Source of the DNA: Rudanella paleaurantiibacter
GTDB taxonomy: Bacteria; Bacteroidota; Bacteroidia; Cytophagales; Spirosomataceae
Assembly: GCF_009184635.1 (NCBI RefSeq)
Contig: NZ_WELI01000013.1
Coordinates: forward strand, 1-64,000
Reading direction: 5' to 3'
DNA: 64,000 nt
Shown in pieces: positions 15,918 through 25,190 of this stretch. The notes beneath the pieces were generated by a model, which made no database searches, had not been told where the DNA came from, and saw only the letters and a program-made list of their open reading frames with translations. The position numbers and the translations under genes were made by a program. Numbering within the stretch: the first letter of the stretch is position 1; each line of letters opens with the position of its first letter.

Positions 15918-17369
15918 TCAGGCCATCAGGCCCGGCAGTACTTTCCCGGCTACATCGGTCAGGCGGTAACGCCGACCGAGGTGCTTGTAGGTTAGCTTCT
16001 CGTGGTTGAGGCCCATCAGGTGCATCACCGTCGCATGGAAATCGTGAATATTGACCGGGTCGCGTACCACGTTGTAGCCAAACTCGTCGGTTTCGCCGTA
16101 CACGGTGCCGGGTTTTACGCCCCCGCCGGCCATCCAGGTGCAGTAGGCCCGTGGGTGATGGTCGCGGCCGTAGTTATCTTTGGTAGCCGTACCCTGTGAG
16201 TAATTCGTCCGGCCAAATTCACCGCCCCAGATCACGAGCGTTTCGTCGAGCAGACCGCGCTGTTTGAGGTCGGTAATCAGGGCCGCCGACGCCCGGTCGG
16301 TATCGCGAGCCTGCAAGGGCATTTCGCCCACCATATTCCCGTGCTGATCCCAGCCCTGATGGTAGAGTTGTACAAACCGCACCCCGGCTTCGGAGAGCTT
16401 GCGGGCCAGCAGACAGTTGGCCGCAAACGTACCCGGCACGAGGCACTCAGGGCCGTACATTTTGATGATGTGATCGGGCTCTTTGCTCAGGTCGGTCAGT
16501 TCAGGCACAGCCGTTTGCATCCGGTAAGCCATTTCGTACTGCTGCACCTTGGCCTTGATTTCGGGATCGCCAAAATCATCGTACGCCATGTTGTTCAGCT
16601 CGGCGAGGTTGTCGAGCATTTTCCGGCGCGAGGTCCGGTCGGTGCCTTCGGGGTTGTTGAGGTACAGAATCGGTTCTTCGCCACTACTGAACACCACGCC
16701 CTGATGGGTTGAGTCCAAAAAGCCGTTGGTCCAGAGTTTCGAGTACACACCCTGCCCGTTGCCCTTACCCCGCGACAGCAGTACCGAGAAGGCAGGCAGG
16801 TTTTTGTTATCGCTGCCGAGGCCGTAACTCACCCACGCGCCCATGCTCGGACGGTTGCCCTGCTGCGCGCCCGTTTGCAGGAACGTCAGTGCGGGGTCGT
16901 GGTTGATGGCCTCCGTGTTCATGGTCTTAATCATACAGATGTCGTCCACGATGTTGGCGATGTTGGGGAACAGTTCGCTAATCCACATGCCCGACTGCCC
17001 GTATTGCTTGAACTGAAAGTGCGAGCCCACCAGGGGAAACTTGGCCTGATTGGCCGTCATACCCGTGAGCCGCTGCCCTTTCCGAATCGAATCGGGCAGG
17101 TCCTGACCCGCCAGCTTGTTGAGCATCGGCTTGTACTCGAAGCTTTCGTACTGCGAGGGAGCCCCGTTCTGAAACAGATAAATTACCCGCTTGGCTTTGG
17201 GCGCAAAGTGCGAAATACCCAGCGGCAGGGCATCTGACTCCTCATCGCCCCCCCGAAACAGATCAGGCACGAGCAACGAACCCAGGGCCAGACTTCCAAT
17301 CCCGGCGGCTGCTTTCCCCAGAAAATGCCGACGGTTTACATTCAGACGATTTTCGATGAACTCGTTCAT
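15918..17369 (-). CDS. DUF1501 family protein with twin-arginine signal
   Basis: This 483-residue protein belongs to the DUF1501 family, whose fold is related to sulfatases and alkaline phosphatases. It opens with an export signal containing NRRHFLGKAAAGIGSLALGS, a twin-arginine motif, so it should leave the cell folded. Family segments visible are RVIYLFQNGAPSQYESFEYK, GAWVSYGLGSDNKNLPAF, VQLYHQGWDQHGNM and LVIWGGEFGRTNYSQGT with GRDHHPRAYCTWMAGGG. Its ATG overlaps the stop of the DUF1553 gene by 4 bp, which points to coupled translation. DUF1501 and DUF1549/DUF1553 genes are nearly always neighbours, but no enzyme activity has been firmly assigned to the pair. A terminator was not found; REP repeats follow. 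Confidence 0.93.
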   Translation of the reverse strand: MNEFIENRLNVNRRHFLGKAAAGIGSLALGSLLVPDLFRGGDEESDALPLGISHFAPKAKRVIYLFQNGAPSQYESFEYKPMLNKLAGQDLPDSIRKGQRLTGMTANQAKFPLVGSHFQFKQYGQSGMWISELFPNIANIVDDICMIKTMNTEAINHDPALTFLQTGAQQGNRPSMGAWVSYGLGSDNKNLPAFSVLLSRGKGNGQGVYSKLWTNGFLDSTHQGVVFSSGEEPILYLNNPEGTDRTSRRKMLDNLAELNNMAYDDFGDPEIKAKVQQYEMAYRMQTAVPELTDLSKEPDHIIKMYGPECLVPGTFAANCLLARKLSEAGVRFVQLYHQGWDQHGNMVGEMPLQARDTDRASAALITDLKQRGLLDETLVIWGGEFGRTNYSQGTATKDNYGRDHHPRAYCTWMAGGGVKPGTVYGETDEFGYNVVRDPVNIHDFHATVMHLMGLNHEKLTYKHLGRRYRLTDVAGKVLPGLMA

Positions 17370-19720
17370 AGCATGATAGTTTCTTCGAGGTTGTACAACA
17401 TCAACAGGGTTTGCATGAGGGCCGCCGTAGCGGGTTTATCGGCTACGGTAGCATGGGGCGTTTCGCCCACGGCCAGCAGGTTTTCAGCTTTTTTCGGGGT
17501 AGACGAGAACGTCGTTTTCTCGTCGGCAAAGTACTTCTGCAACACCTTCAACTCTTTGTCTTTTGGGGTGCGGCACAAGATCTGCCGGAACGCCTTTTCT
17601 ATTTTCTGGTCGGCTGAGGTTTTCTCCACCATCAGTTTCTCGGCCAGCACCCGCGCCGATTCGAGCACCATCGGGTCGTTGAGCATCACGAGCGCCTGCA
17701 GGGGCGTGTTGGTGCGCGAGCGTTTCACCTCGCACTGATCGCGGTTGCTGGCGTCGAACATAAGCATAGACGGGGGCGGCACCGTGCGTTTGATAAACAC
17801 ATACATACCGCGCCGGTACAGGGCTGTGCCGTGATCCTGCACGTACCGCGCCAGCGAGCCCCGGCCCGACGTAGCCACTTCCCAGAGGCCTTTCGGCTGG
17901 TAGGGCTTCACGCTGGGGCCACCAATTTCGGGGTTCAGCAGGCCGCTGCTCGTGAGTACCAAATCGCGCACCAGCTCGGCGGGGAGCCGCAGGCGGGGTG
18001 CGTGCGAGAGAAACACGTTTTCGGGGTCTTTGGCCAGTTTATCTTTCGTAATCTGGGCCGACTGCCGGTAGGTAGCTGAGGTAACAATCTGTTTCACCAG
18101 CCGCTTCATATCCCAGTTGTGCGTGCGGAAATCGACCGCCAGCCAGTCGAGCAGCTCGGGGTGGCTGGGCAGTTCGCCCTGCATCCCGAAGTCGCCCACG
18201 GTTTTGACGATACCCCGTCCGAAAAACTCCTGCCAAACCCGGTTGACAAACACCCGCGCCGTGAGGGGGTTCTTCGGGTCGGTCATCCAGCGGGCCAGCC
18301 CGAGCCGGTTTTGCGGGTATTTCTTCTTGTCGAAGGGCATGATAAACGTCGGCATGGCGGCCGAGACAATCTCCGACGGCTGATCGTAATTTCCCCGACT
18401 CAGGATATGCGTTTTGCGGAGCGTGTCGGCATCTTTCATCACCATCACCATCACCGAGGCCGTATCTTTTTTATTCACGAACCGCAGAATGTCTTTCACG
18501 TCCTGCGAGGAAATTTTCATGTTCGGTGGATCGGCAAAGGAAGCGTCGATGGTTCCGAATAGCCCTTTTTCGGGCACCTGATTGAAAAACGCGAAGGTGC
18601 TGTAATAATCCTTTTGCAGGATAGGGTCGTATTTGTGGTCGTGGCACTTGGCGCACTCGTAGGTCAGGGCCAGAAACGTCTTGCCGAACGTATTGGTCCG
18701 GTCGGTGACGTACTCAATGCGGTACTCCTCGTCGATGACCCCGCCCTCCTGCGTGATTTTGTGGTTCCGGTTGAACCCCGTCGCCAGCATCATTTCTTTG
18801 GTAGCCTTGGGGAGCAAATCACCCGCCAATTGCCAGGTCAGGAACTTGTCGTAGCCGTAGTTCTGATTGAAAGCGTGAATCACCCAGTCGCGCCAGGGCC
18901 ACATGGTCCGCAAGCCATCGTCCTGATACCCGTGTGAGTCGGCGTAGCGGGCCACATCGAGCCACTGAAGAGCCATTTTTTCCCCGTAGTGCGGACTTTT
19001 CAGCAGTTCATCCACCACTTTCTCGTAGGCATTCTCTGACTTATCGGCCAGGAACCGCTTTTGCAGATCAAGCGAAGGGGGCAGGCCCGTAATATCGAGC
19101 GATACGCGTTTCAGTAGCCGCTCCTTATCCGATTCTGGGTTGGGTTCCAGCCCCATTTCGGTCATTTTGGCCAGTGTAAAATGGTCGATCTCGTTGCGGG
19201 GCCAATCCTCATCGTCAACTTCAGGCAGCTTGGGGGTTTGCGGTGCAATAAAGGCCCAGTGCGGTTTGTATTTGGCGCCTTGCTTGATCCACTTCTCGAT
19301 CAGGGCAATCTGATGCTCGGTCAGCTTCAGGTTCGAGTTGACCGGCGGCATCACATCGGCCGTGTCTTTGGTGGTGATGCGCAGCCAGATGGCCGACTTG
19401 AGCGGGTCGCCCGGTACCAGCGCGTGCATCTTGGGGTTTTCCTTCAGGGCGGCATAGGCGTCGGCCTCCGTGTCGAGCCGGAGGTTGGCCTCCCGCTTGT
19501 TGGCGTCGGGGCCATGACACATAAAGCAATTATCCGACAGAATGGGCCGAATATGGAAGTTATAATCGACCTCGTCGGGCATGGTCATAGTGACTGACCC
19601 TGTATTTCGGTTTGTGGTGAAGAAACAGGCCGTCAACAGCGACGTCAAGGCGATACCCGTAAGCAGCGCAAGCCTGAATCTGACAACCCATTGTATAACG
19701 TTTCGAATTGGTTGCACCAT
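17366..19720 (-). CDS. PSCyt1-DUF1549-DUF1553 cytochrome lipoprotein
   Basis: This 784-residue protein begins with a lipoprotein-like signal ([15 protein letters not shown]). A Planctomycete-type cytochrome c domain follows: [20 protein letters not shown] with the CxxCH site and [20 protein letters not shown]. Then come DUF1549 ([40 protein letters not shown], a second [12 protein letters not shown] haem-like site) and DUF1553 ([40 protein letters not shown]-type C-terminus). It is the first gene of the three-gene unit and overlaps DUF1501 by 4 bp. Such proteins are exported and may pass electrons from an oxidised substrate, but the substrate is unknown. Confidence 0.92.
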   Translation of the reverse strand: MVQPIRNVIQWVVRFRLALLTGIALTSLLTACFFTTNRNTGSVTMTMPDEVDYNFHIRPILSDNCFMCHGPDANKREANLRLDTEADAYAALKENPKMHALVPGDPLKSAIWLRITTKDTADVMPPVNSNLKLTEHQIALIEKWIKQGAKYKPHWAFIAPQTPKLPEVDDEDWPRNEIDHFTLAKMTEMGLEPNPESDKERLLKRVSLDITGLPPSLDLQKRFLADKSENAYEKVVDELLKSPHYGEKMALQWLDVARYADSHGYQDDGLRTMWPWRDWVIHAFNQNYGYDKFLTWQLAGDLLPKATKEMMLATGFNRNHKITQEGGVIDEEYRIEYVTDRTNTFGKTFLALTYECAKCHDHKYDPILQKDYYSTFAFFNQVPEKGLFGTIDASFADPPNMKISSQDVKDILRFVNKKDTASVMVMVMKDADTLRKTHILSRGNYDQPSEIVSAAMPTFIMPFDKKKYPQNRLGLARWMTDPKNPLTARVFVNRVWQEFFGRGIVKTVGDFGMQGELPSHPELLDWLAVDFRTHNWDMKRLVKQIVTSATYRQSAQITKDKLAKDPENVFLSHAPRLRLPAELVRDLVLTSSGLLNPEIGGPSVKPYQPKGLWEVATSGRGSLARYVQDHGTALYRRGMYVFIKRTVPPPSMLMFDASNRDQCEVKRSRTNTPLQALVMLNDPMVLESARVLAEKLMVEKTSADQKIEKAFRQILCRTPKDKELKVLQKYFADEKTTFSSTPKKAENLLAVGETPHATVADKPATAALMQTLLMLYNLEETIML

Positions 19721-20173
19721 AGTACAAAGGGGGATGGAAGCTGGAAAACAACGAATTGTGCTACAATTTCAAAAAAATATCTATAACACCCAAAGTTTAT
19801 AAAAAATTTTAAAATAAATAAGGCCTTTCATCGCTGTAAGTTACCCTAAAGTTAGTAATATGATTACTTCCACGCATCGGAAGTCCGGAAAGCAGGAGGT
19901 CAGTGTAGAAAAATTAAATCAACCTACGTACAAAAGGGGTCTTCGAGCGTTCGTCTACCGATGGATGGAAGCTGTGAGAGGATCTAAAGTACCAGCCGCT
20001 TTACGTTGTCAAGAGCAGGTCTGTGAGCTTCCTTAACCGGGTAAACCTCTAATCGCCAATTAAACAAAAACAGCCGGTTTACCGTGGAGGTAATCACCGG
20101 CTGTTCGATCGGTTGTTAAAATATACCCGAGCAGGTTCGTTCGCTGCACGGCTTTTGATGGCAAGGGATGCGT
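19721..20173. other. Intergenic region, AT-rich upstream of the cytochrome lipoprotein gene
   Basis: This divergence-free gap holds the promoter region of the leftward DUF1553 gene (very AT-rich around 19760-19830) and, at its right end, the terminator of the SRPBCC gene. No gene or further structure was recognised. Confidence 0.5.
20062..20105 (-). terminator. Terminator downstream of the ArsR-SRPBCC pair
   Basis: There is a perfect 10-bp stem AACAGCCGGT / ACCGGCTGTT (20069-20078 and 20096-20105). Read leftward, it is followed by TTTTTGTTTAA, a good U-tract. It lies about 70 bp past the stop of the SRPBCC gene. Confidence 0.82.
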
Positions 20174-20662
20174 TTACTTTTGCCCTGATAACGTCGCCAA
20201 TAACTCTTCCAGGTTTTTCAAATTCATAGCCGTTCCTTCCTTGAAGCCCATTTCGAGCATCTTCTCCATGCGGGCGAGTGATTCATTGTAGATACTGACG
20301 TGCACGGTTGTTTTGCCGTTCAGATCGCTGAAACGCAAATCCCACTCTGAACCCGGCAATTCCGGGTTTTCATCTTTGTCGGCAAAGGCATTCAGCAATG
20401 TGAAGTTGGTCTTCGGGGTAATAGACGTATAGGTTTGCAGCGACCAAAACTCCTGCCCTTCGGGGCTAACCATGGCATAAAACCGTCGGCCGCCCACTTC
20501 AAAATCCATGTATTTTGTTTTGGAAGTCCAGGGTTTTGGCGCCCACCATTGATCAAGTATTTCGGGCTTCGTGTACGCATCCCATACCAACGCGAGATCG
20601 GCATTGAATTCGCGGGAAAAGCTTACCGTTTTTGTCGTTTTGTCAACAATAAAATCGTTCAT
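20174..20662 (-). CDS. SRPBCC / AHSA1-domain protein
   Basis: This 162-residue cytoplasmic protein has the AHSA1-type START-like fold: [60 protein letters not shown] and a C-terminal helix [19 protein letters not shown]. The domain forms a hydrophobic pocket, and many small members have no known ligand. The gene starts 11 bp after the ArsR gene ends, and such ArsR-AHSA1 pairs are widespread. The likely arrangement is that the repressor controls both genes and that the pair senses or handles a small molecule. What that molecule is cannot be read from the sequence. Confidence 0.93.
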   Translation of the reverse strand: MNDFIVDKTTKTVSFSREFNADLALVWDAYTKPEILDQWWAPKPWTSKTKYMDFEVGGRRFYAMVSPEGQEFWSLQTYTSITPKTNFTLLNAFADKDENPELPGSEWDLRFSDLNGKTTVHVSIYNESLARMEKMLEMGFKEGTAMNLKNLEELLATLSGQK

Positions 20663-20673
20663 TTTGCTTGTGA

Positions 20674-20979
20674 TTAAAGGGTTGTTAATACGTCGTCAAG
20701 TTGCGTAAAGCGTGTCTCCCAGCTTTTTCTGAATTGGTCAATCCAGAGGTCAACCTCTTTCATTTTTTCAACTTCCAGGGAGTAATAGATCTCCCGGCCT
20801 TGCTGTTCCTGTTTCACCAGCTCGCATTCAGCGAGTATACGGAGGTGTTTGGAAACAGCCTGTCGGGTGGTATTGAAGTTCTCGGCGATGGCATTGGGCG
20901 TCATTGCCTGAAACGCAATCAGCGTCATGATGGCCCGCCGGGTAGGGTCAGCTATGGCTTGAAAAATATCTCGTCTCAC
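20674..20979 (-). CDS. ArsR-family repressor paired with AHSA1 protein
   Basis: This 101-residue winged-helix protein starts with a GTG codon; the next upstream in-frame codon choices run into a stop, so GTG is the only start that keeps the family N-terminus [20 protein letters not shown]. The helix-turn-helix is [20 protein letters not shown], followed by the wing [13 protein letters not shown]. It has no cysteines in the usual metal-binding helix, so it is not an arsenic or cadmium sensor of the classic type. A perfect 19-bp inverted repeat 18 bp upstream is the probable operator. Confidence 0.93.
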   Translation of the reverse strand: MRRDIFQAIADPTRRAIMTLIAFQAMTPNAIAENFNTTRQAVSKHLRILAECELVKQEQQGREIYYSLEVEKMKEVDLWIDQFRKSWETRFTQLDDVLTTL

Positions 20980-20997
20980 CGGGTTTGAATGTTATAA

Positions 20998-21045
20998 TGC
21001 GAAACCGAACGGTTGCAAATTTATTAGCAACCGTTCGGTTTCGCA
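20998..21045 (-). promoter_or_regulatory. Large palindromic operator upstream of the ArsR-AHSA1 pair
   Basis: There is a perfect 19-bp inverted repeat, arms 20998-21016 and 21027-21045, with a 10-bp AT-only or near AT-only spacer. Each arm itself contains a near-palindrome around AACCGAACGGTT, so it may bind two repressor dimers. It lies directly upstream of the ArsR start. Confidence 0.82.
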
Positions 21046-21293
21046 AAGTATTTCAATTAAAAAATAAGCCGGTGCTGCTGGTTTGGTGAGGTAGTATGGA
21101 ATGGCTACGAACACATAACCTGTCATGACCCGGCAGAGCGCTTACGCAATGAAGCTGTGGTTGCGAACCACCGGGCGGCAACCACAACAGGAACGCCTTG
21201 ATTTTTATCGAAAGCAGTAGGTTGGCCGTTTTGCGCCGTTTATGGCGTTGGAAGCTGATTTCCTGAAGATAATTTTACTCTCCTACCAGCCCT
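21046..21293. other. Intergenic region between ArsR operator and CitMHS gene
   Basis: This holds the divergent upstream region of the CitMHS transporter gene. No further gene, repeat or clear promoter was recognised. Confidence 0.45.
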
Positions 21294-22589
21294 ATGCTGT
21301 CATTACTTGGCTTTGCCACCATTGCCATTTTTCTCCTTTTGATTATCACGAAGCGTTTGTCTGTCATTACGGCGCTGGTGCTGGTACCGGTGAGTATGGG
21401 TTTACTGGCCGGATTTAGCCCGAAAGAACTGGGCGACATGATTCTGGCGGGTATCAAGCAGGTGGCCCCAACGGGTATTCTGCTCATGTTTGCCGTACTG
21501 TATTTCGGGACCATGCTTGACGCGGGCCTGTTCGACCCGATCATTGCGGCAATTATCCGTTTCGTGAAAGGCGACCCGCTGAAGGTTCTTCTGGGAACAG
21601 CCGTGCTGACCATGATTGTTCACCTCGACGGCGACGGAACGGCCACGTTTATGATTGTTATGTCGGCCTTCTTGCCCATTTACAAGCGCTTAGGCATCAA
21701 CCGGCTGATCTTAACGGGCATTGTCGCGCTAAGCGTAGGGCCTTTGCATCTGGTACCCTGGTCCGGCACCTCAGCGCGGGCGATTTCGACACTTAAAACG
21801 GATGCGACTCAGCTATTCAACCCCAACATACCGGCTATTGTCGCGGGCATGGCGTGGGTCCTTTTTGTCGCCTACCGGTTTGGCCTACAAGAGCGTAAAC
21901 GCCTGGGCATTAGCAACCTAAACTACGTACATGAAGAAAGTCTGACCGACGAACAGCGGCAATTTCGTCGGCCCCGCCTGTTCTGGGTCAATGCCCTACT
22001 CACTATTGGCCTCATCACAACCCTCATGAAAGGCTGGGTGCCGGCCCCGGCCCTGTTTGTTTCAGCGGCTATTATCGCCTTGCTGATTAACTACCCCCGT
22101 CTGCCCGATCAGCAGAAAGTGCTCCGTAGCCACGGCAACAATATCTTCATGGTATCGAGCATGATCTTTGCGGCCGGGGTATTTTCGGGTATCCTGACCG
22201 GGGGCAAAATGATCGACGCGATGGCAACGTCTGTCGTTTCGCTCATTCCCCAGCAACACGCGGCCTGGTTACCTACGCTGACGGCCATCACCAGTATGCC
22301 CGCCAGTCTGCTCTTTACGCCCGATGCCTACTACTTCGGGGTTGTGCCTATTCTGAGCCAGACGGCCACGCAATTCGGCATTGACCCCCTCGAAATCGGG
22401 CGGGCCGCCTTGCTGGGCCAGATGACGGTCGGGTTTCCGGTTAGCCCGCTCACAGCTTCGACCTTCCTGCTGGTTGGTCTGGCCGAGGTAGATTTGGGCG
22501 ATCATCAGAAATTTATCCTTAAATGGGCCTTCGGCACCACCCTCGTCATGACGCTGGCAGCCCTCTTAACCGGCTCCATTCATTTATGA
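21294..22589 (+). CDS. CitMHS-family citrate/metal transporter
   Basis: This 431-residue inner-membrane protein has about 11-12 spans and the features of the CitMHS family: MLSLLGFATIAIFLLLIITK, LMFAVLYFGTMLDAGLFDPI, VLTMIVHLDGDGTATFMIVM, LVPWSGTSARA and a C-terminal VGFPVSPLTASTFLLVGLAE. CitMHS proteins import citrate complexed with Mg2+, Ca2+ or other divalent ions, driven by protons. The stop overlaps the next ATG by 4 bp (22586-22589), so it is coupled with the AtuA-like gene. That neighbour suggests the true substrate may be an organic acid broken down by the AtuA pair, not necessarily citrate. Confidence 0.92.
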   Translation: MLSLLGFATIAIFLLLIITKRLSVITALVLVPVSMGLLAGFSPKELGDMILAGIKQVAPTGILLMFAVLYFGTMLDAGLFDPIIAAIIRFVKGDPLKVLLGTAVLTMIVHLDGDGTATFMIVMSAFLPIYKRLGINRLILTGIVALSVGPLHLVPWSGTSARAISTLKTDATQLFNPNIPAIVAGMAWVLFVAYRFGLQERKRLGISNLNYVHEESLTDEQRQFRRPRLFWVNALLTIGLITTLMKGWVPAPALFVSAAIIALLINYPRLPDQQKVLRSHGNNIFMVSSMIFAAGVFSGILTGGKMIDAMATSVVSLIPQQHAAWLPTLTAITSMPASLLFTPDAYYFGVVPILSQTATQFGIDPLEIGRAALLGQMTVGFPVSPLTASTFLLVGLAEVDLGDHQKFILKWAFGTTLVMTLAALLTGSIHL

Positions 22590-23896
22590 AAACCTCGGTA
22601 CGAATTGGGTGCGGGGCTGGCTTCTCCGGCGACCGGCTGGAACCAGCCCTCATGCTCGTCCAGCAAGGCGAGCTGGACTATCTGGTGCTGGAATGTCTGG
22701 CGGAGCGCACCATTGCGCTGGCACAGAAACGAAAACGGCAGGATGCCACGCTGGGCTATGACCCTCTGCTGGAACGCCGAATCGAACGTCTGTTGCCCTA
22801 TTTATTAGCCCAAAAGGTTCGTCTGATTACCAACATGGGCGCGGCTAATCCCCTGGCAGCTGCTCAGAAAATTGTCGACATTGCGCAACGATTATCACTC
22901 CCGGTACGCGTAGCGGCTGTCACCGGCGACGATGTGTTCAGCCTGCTCTCGGCGCTGGAAACAGGCCAGCCCTTATCCGCTTCGGGGCCGCTGATTTCGG
23001 CGAATGCGTACTTGGGTATCGAGGCTATTTTACCGGCTCTGGCAACAGACGCCAACATAATCATTACCGGCCGGGTGGCCGATCCCTCCCTGTTTCTGGC
23101 TCCGCTGGTACACGAGTTTGGCTGGTCTCCGAACGATTATGACCTGTTGGGACAGGGTACCGTAATTGGGCATTTACTCGAATGCGCCGGTCATCTGACG
23201 GGGGGGTACTTCGCCGATCCCGGCCGCAAAGACGTACCCGACATGGCACATCTGGGCCATCCCTTTGCCGAGGTGTCATCGGATGGCACGGCCGTTTTCG
23301 GGAAGGTAGCCGGAACGGGTGGTTTGTTGAATCTGGCCACCGCCAAAGAGCAATTACTTTACGAAGTGATGGACCCCAGCCAGTACCTAACTCCCGATGT
23401 GGTGGCTGATTTTACGCAGGTGCGGTTGGCCGAAACCGGCCCGAACCAGGTAAGAGCCTCGGGCGGGCAAGGTCAGCCCCGACCAGATAAACTTAAGGTG
23501 AGCGTGGGCTACGAAGCCGGTTTTATCGGCGAAGGCGAAATTTCGTATGCCGGGGCTAACGCCCTCGGGCGGGCACAATTGGCCGGTGCTATTATTCAGG
23601 AGCGGTTACAGGACCGATTCACCGATCTTCGCATCGACTACATCGGCAGTACCTCGGTTCATCGAACCAATTTTGGTCATTACCCGGCCCCCTACGAAAT
23701 TCGGTTGCGCGTGGCCGGAAGAGCCCTGACGGCACAACAGGCGGCTTTGGTCGGTGAAGAAGTCGAAGCCCTGTACACCAACGGGCCAGCGGCCGGGGGC
23801 GGTGCCCGCAAGTATGTGCATGAACTCGTCGGCATCGTCTCAACCCTCATCGACCGAAATCAAGTAAGCCCACACGTAACGCTCTTTCAGTCATGA
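22586..23896 (+). CDS. AtuA-type (DUF1446) acyclic terpene utilisation family protein
   Basis: This 436-residue cytoplasmic protein starts at MKTSVRIGCGAGFSGDRLEP, typical of the AtuA / DUF1446 family. Other family segments are LDYLVLECLAERTIALAQ, LITNMGAANPLAAAQKIVDI, NIIITGRVADPSLFLAPLVH, ECAGHLTGGYFADPG and NGPAAGGGARKYV. In Pseudomonas, AtuA is needed for growth on citronellol-type terpenes, but its reaction is not settled and most homologues are in other settings. An in-frame start at 22523 lies inside the transporter gene and was rejected. It overlaps its neighbours by 4 bp on both sides (with CitMHS and with the AtuA-C-like gene), giving a tight three-gene operon for uptake and processing of one substrate. 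Confidence 0.92.
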   Translation: MKTSVRIGCGAGFSGDRLEPALMLVQQGELDYLVLECLAERTIALAQKRKRQDATLGYDPLLERRIERLLPYLLAQKVRLITNMGAANPLAAAQKIVDIAQRLSLPVRVAAVTGDDVFSLLSALETGQPLSASGPLISANAYLGIEAILPALATDANIIITGRVADPSLFLAPLVHEFGWSPNDYDLLGQGTVIGHLLECAGHLTGGYFADPGRKDVPDMAHLGHPFAEVSSDGTAVFGKVAGTGGLLNLATAKEQLLYEVMDPSQYLTPDVVADFTQVRLAETGPNQVRASGGQGQPRPDKLKVSVGYEAGFIGEGEISYAGANALGRAQLAGAIIQERLQDRFTDLRIDYIGSTSVHRTNFGHYPAPYEIRLRVAGRALTAQQAALVGEEVEALYTNGPAAGGGARKYVHELVGIVSTLIDRNQVSPHVTLFQS

Positions 23897-24213
23897 CCAT
23901 CAAACTCTACGACATTGCTCACAGCCGGGCAGGCGACAAGGGCAATACCCTAACCCTCTCGCTTATTCCGTACAAAGCCGAGGACTACCCGTTGTTGCAG
24001 GCTCAGGTTACGGCCGAAGCCGTCAAACAGCACCTGGGCGACATTGTTGCGGGCGAGATAACCCGGTATGAGTTGCCCAACCTGCCTGCTCTTCAGTTCG
24101 TTTGCCAGCAGGCGTTAATGGGTGGTGTAACAACCTCACTCACGATGGATACCCACGGCAAAAGCCTGAGCTTTGCGCTGCTGGAAATGCGCATAGACGG
24201 TGGAGATAAGTGA
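23893..24213 (+). CDS. AtuA-like ferredoxin-fold small subunit
   Basis: This 106-residue protein matches the C-terminal domain found in longer AtuA proteins: MTIKLYDIAHSRAGDKGNTL and FVCQQALMGGVTTSLTMDTH with LSFALLEM. Here it is a separate gene starting 4 bp inside the AtuA stop. The split into two genes is common and suggests the two products form one complex. It ends the operon, and a low-complexity inverted repeat follows. Confidence 0.92.
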   Translation: MTIKLYDIAHSRAGDKGNTLTLSLIPYKAEDYPLLQAQVTAEAVKQHLGDIVAGEITRYELPNLPALQFVCQQALMGGVTTSLTMDTHGKSLSFALLEMRIDGGDK

Positions 24214-24341
24214 ATGGAGAATGCATAATGGAGAATGGACGATGGATTACCCTGCTGATTGTCAACCTGTTCACTATTCATTATACACTATTCATTCTGC
24301 ATTCTACATTATACATTATTCATTCTCCATTCTCCATTCTA
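24212..24341. repeat. Low-complexity inverted region of AATGGAGAATG-type repeats
   Basis: The left arm (24212-24238) is built from GAATGGAGAATG units, and the right arm (24307-24339) from the complement (CATTCTCCATTCTCCATTC). Between them runs a chain of similar heptads (TTCATTATACACTATTCATT). The arms pair imperfectly and could form a long hairpin between the convergent AtuA and metallophosphoesterase genes, where it may end transcription from both sides. Similar runs occur between genes in many Bacteroidota and cyanobacteria. Confidence 0.65.
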
Positions 24342-24374
24342 CACCACTAAAGCTTGACTCGGTACCTGAGTGTG

Positions 24375-25190
24375 TCAGGCCGTGCGTAACATATCGGCAT
24401 AGGCGTCGGGGAGTTCGCTTGCTTCAATCGCGCGGGCGGCTTTCTCGACATCGTATGCTACCCGAATGAACTCGACCTCTACCCCGTTGCGCGAACCCGG
24501 CCGGGCGGTTTCGTTAATAGTCAGCATCACGTAACAGCTACGGGGGTCGCCGTCTTTGGGCTTGCCCACTGAGCCGATATTGATAGCGTGCCGCCAGTAG
24601 GTTTCTTCTCCTTCCGGTTCGGTGCTCACCATTTTGTAAAACGGCTTGTGGGTATGCCCAAAGCACAGAATATCGGCCCCGGTCGCTTCGAGCACCCGCG
24701 CCAGGCTACGGTCGCCCCGGTCTTCGAACAGGTACTCGTTGATGCGCCGGGGACTACCATGCACCAGCAACAGCGAAAGTGGCGACTGTGGCTGCCAAAG
24801 TGAAACGGGCGGCTTGGCCGTTTCGCCATTATCCAGCTCGAACGAAACCCGAATCTGCGTCGGTAACGTGCGCAAAAACCGGCGTTCCGCATCGCCTACG
24901 TGCTTATTTGTGTACGCGATAGACTGCTTCCCCCGCTCTTTTTCAATTTCTTCCTTGTAGGCACACCCGCAATCGTCGGAGGCCCGGCCAATGCCAAAAT
25001 CGTAATTGCCCGCTATAGTCGGAATACCGCGTTGCCGAATGAGGGCGACAACCTCGTTGGGCCATACGTTATACCCGACCAAGTCGCCCAGGCAGTAAAC
25101 GGCATCTACGTCCCGGCCATCAATATCGGCCAGAACAGCCTCCAGCGCGGGCAGATTGGCGTGAATGTCGGAGAAAAGGGCAATTTTCAT
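24375..25190 (-). CDS. Metallophosphoesterase at the end of the arsenic operon
   Basis: This 271-residue protein is a calcineurin-type phosphoesterase. It has the metal-binding motifs [20 protein letters not shown] (DxH), [17 protein letters not shown] (GDxxGY), [13 protein letters not shown] (GNxD), [13 protein letters not shown] (H) and [11 protein letters not shown] (GHTH). The overall pattern is like bacterial YfcE-related phosphodiesterases with an extended C-terminus. Its ATG overlaps the ACR3 stop by 4 bp, so it is translated with the arsenite exporter. Such a coupling of phosphoesterase and arsenic efflux is suggestive, because arsenate mimics phosphate, but the substrate is unknown. 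Convergent to the AtuA operon. Confidence 0.93.
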   Translation of the reverse strand: MKIALFSDIHANLPALEAVLADIDGRDVDAVYCLGDLVGYNVWPNEVVALIRQRGIPTIAGNYDFGIGRASDDCGCAYKEEIEKERGKQSIAYTNKHVGDAERRFLRTLPTQIRVSFELDNGETAKPPVSLWQPQSPLSLLLVHGSPRRINEYLFEDRGDRSLARVLEATGADILCFGHTHKPFYKMVSTEPEGEETYWRHAINIGSVGKPKDGDPRSCYVMLTINETARPGSRNGVEVEFIRVAYDVEKAARAIEASELPDAYADMLRTA

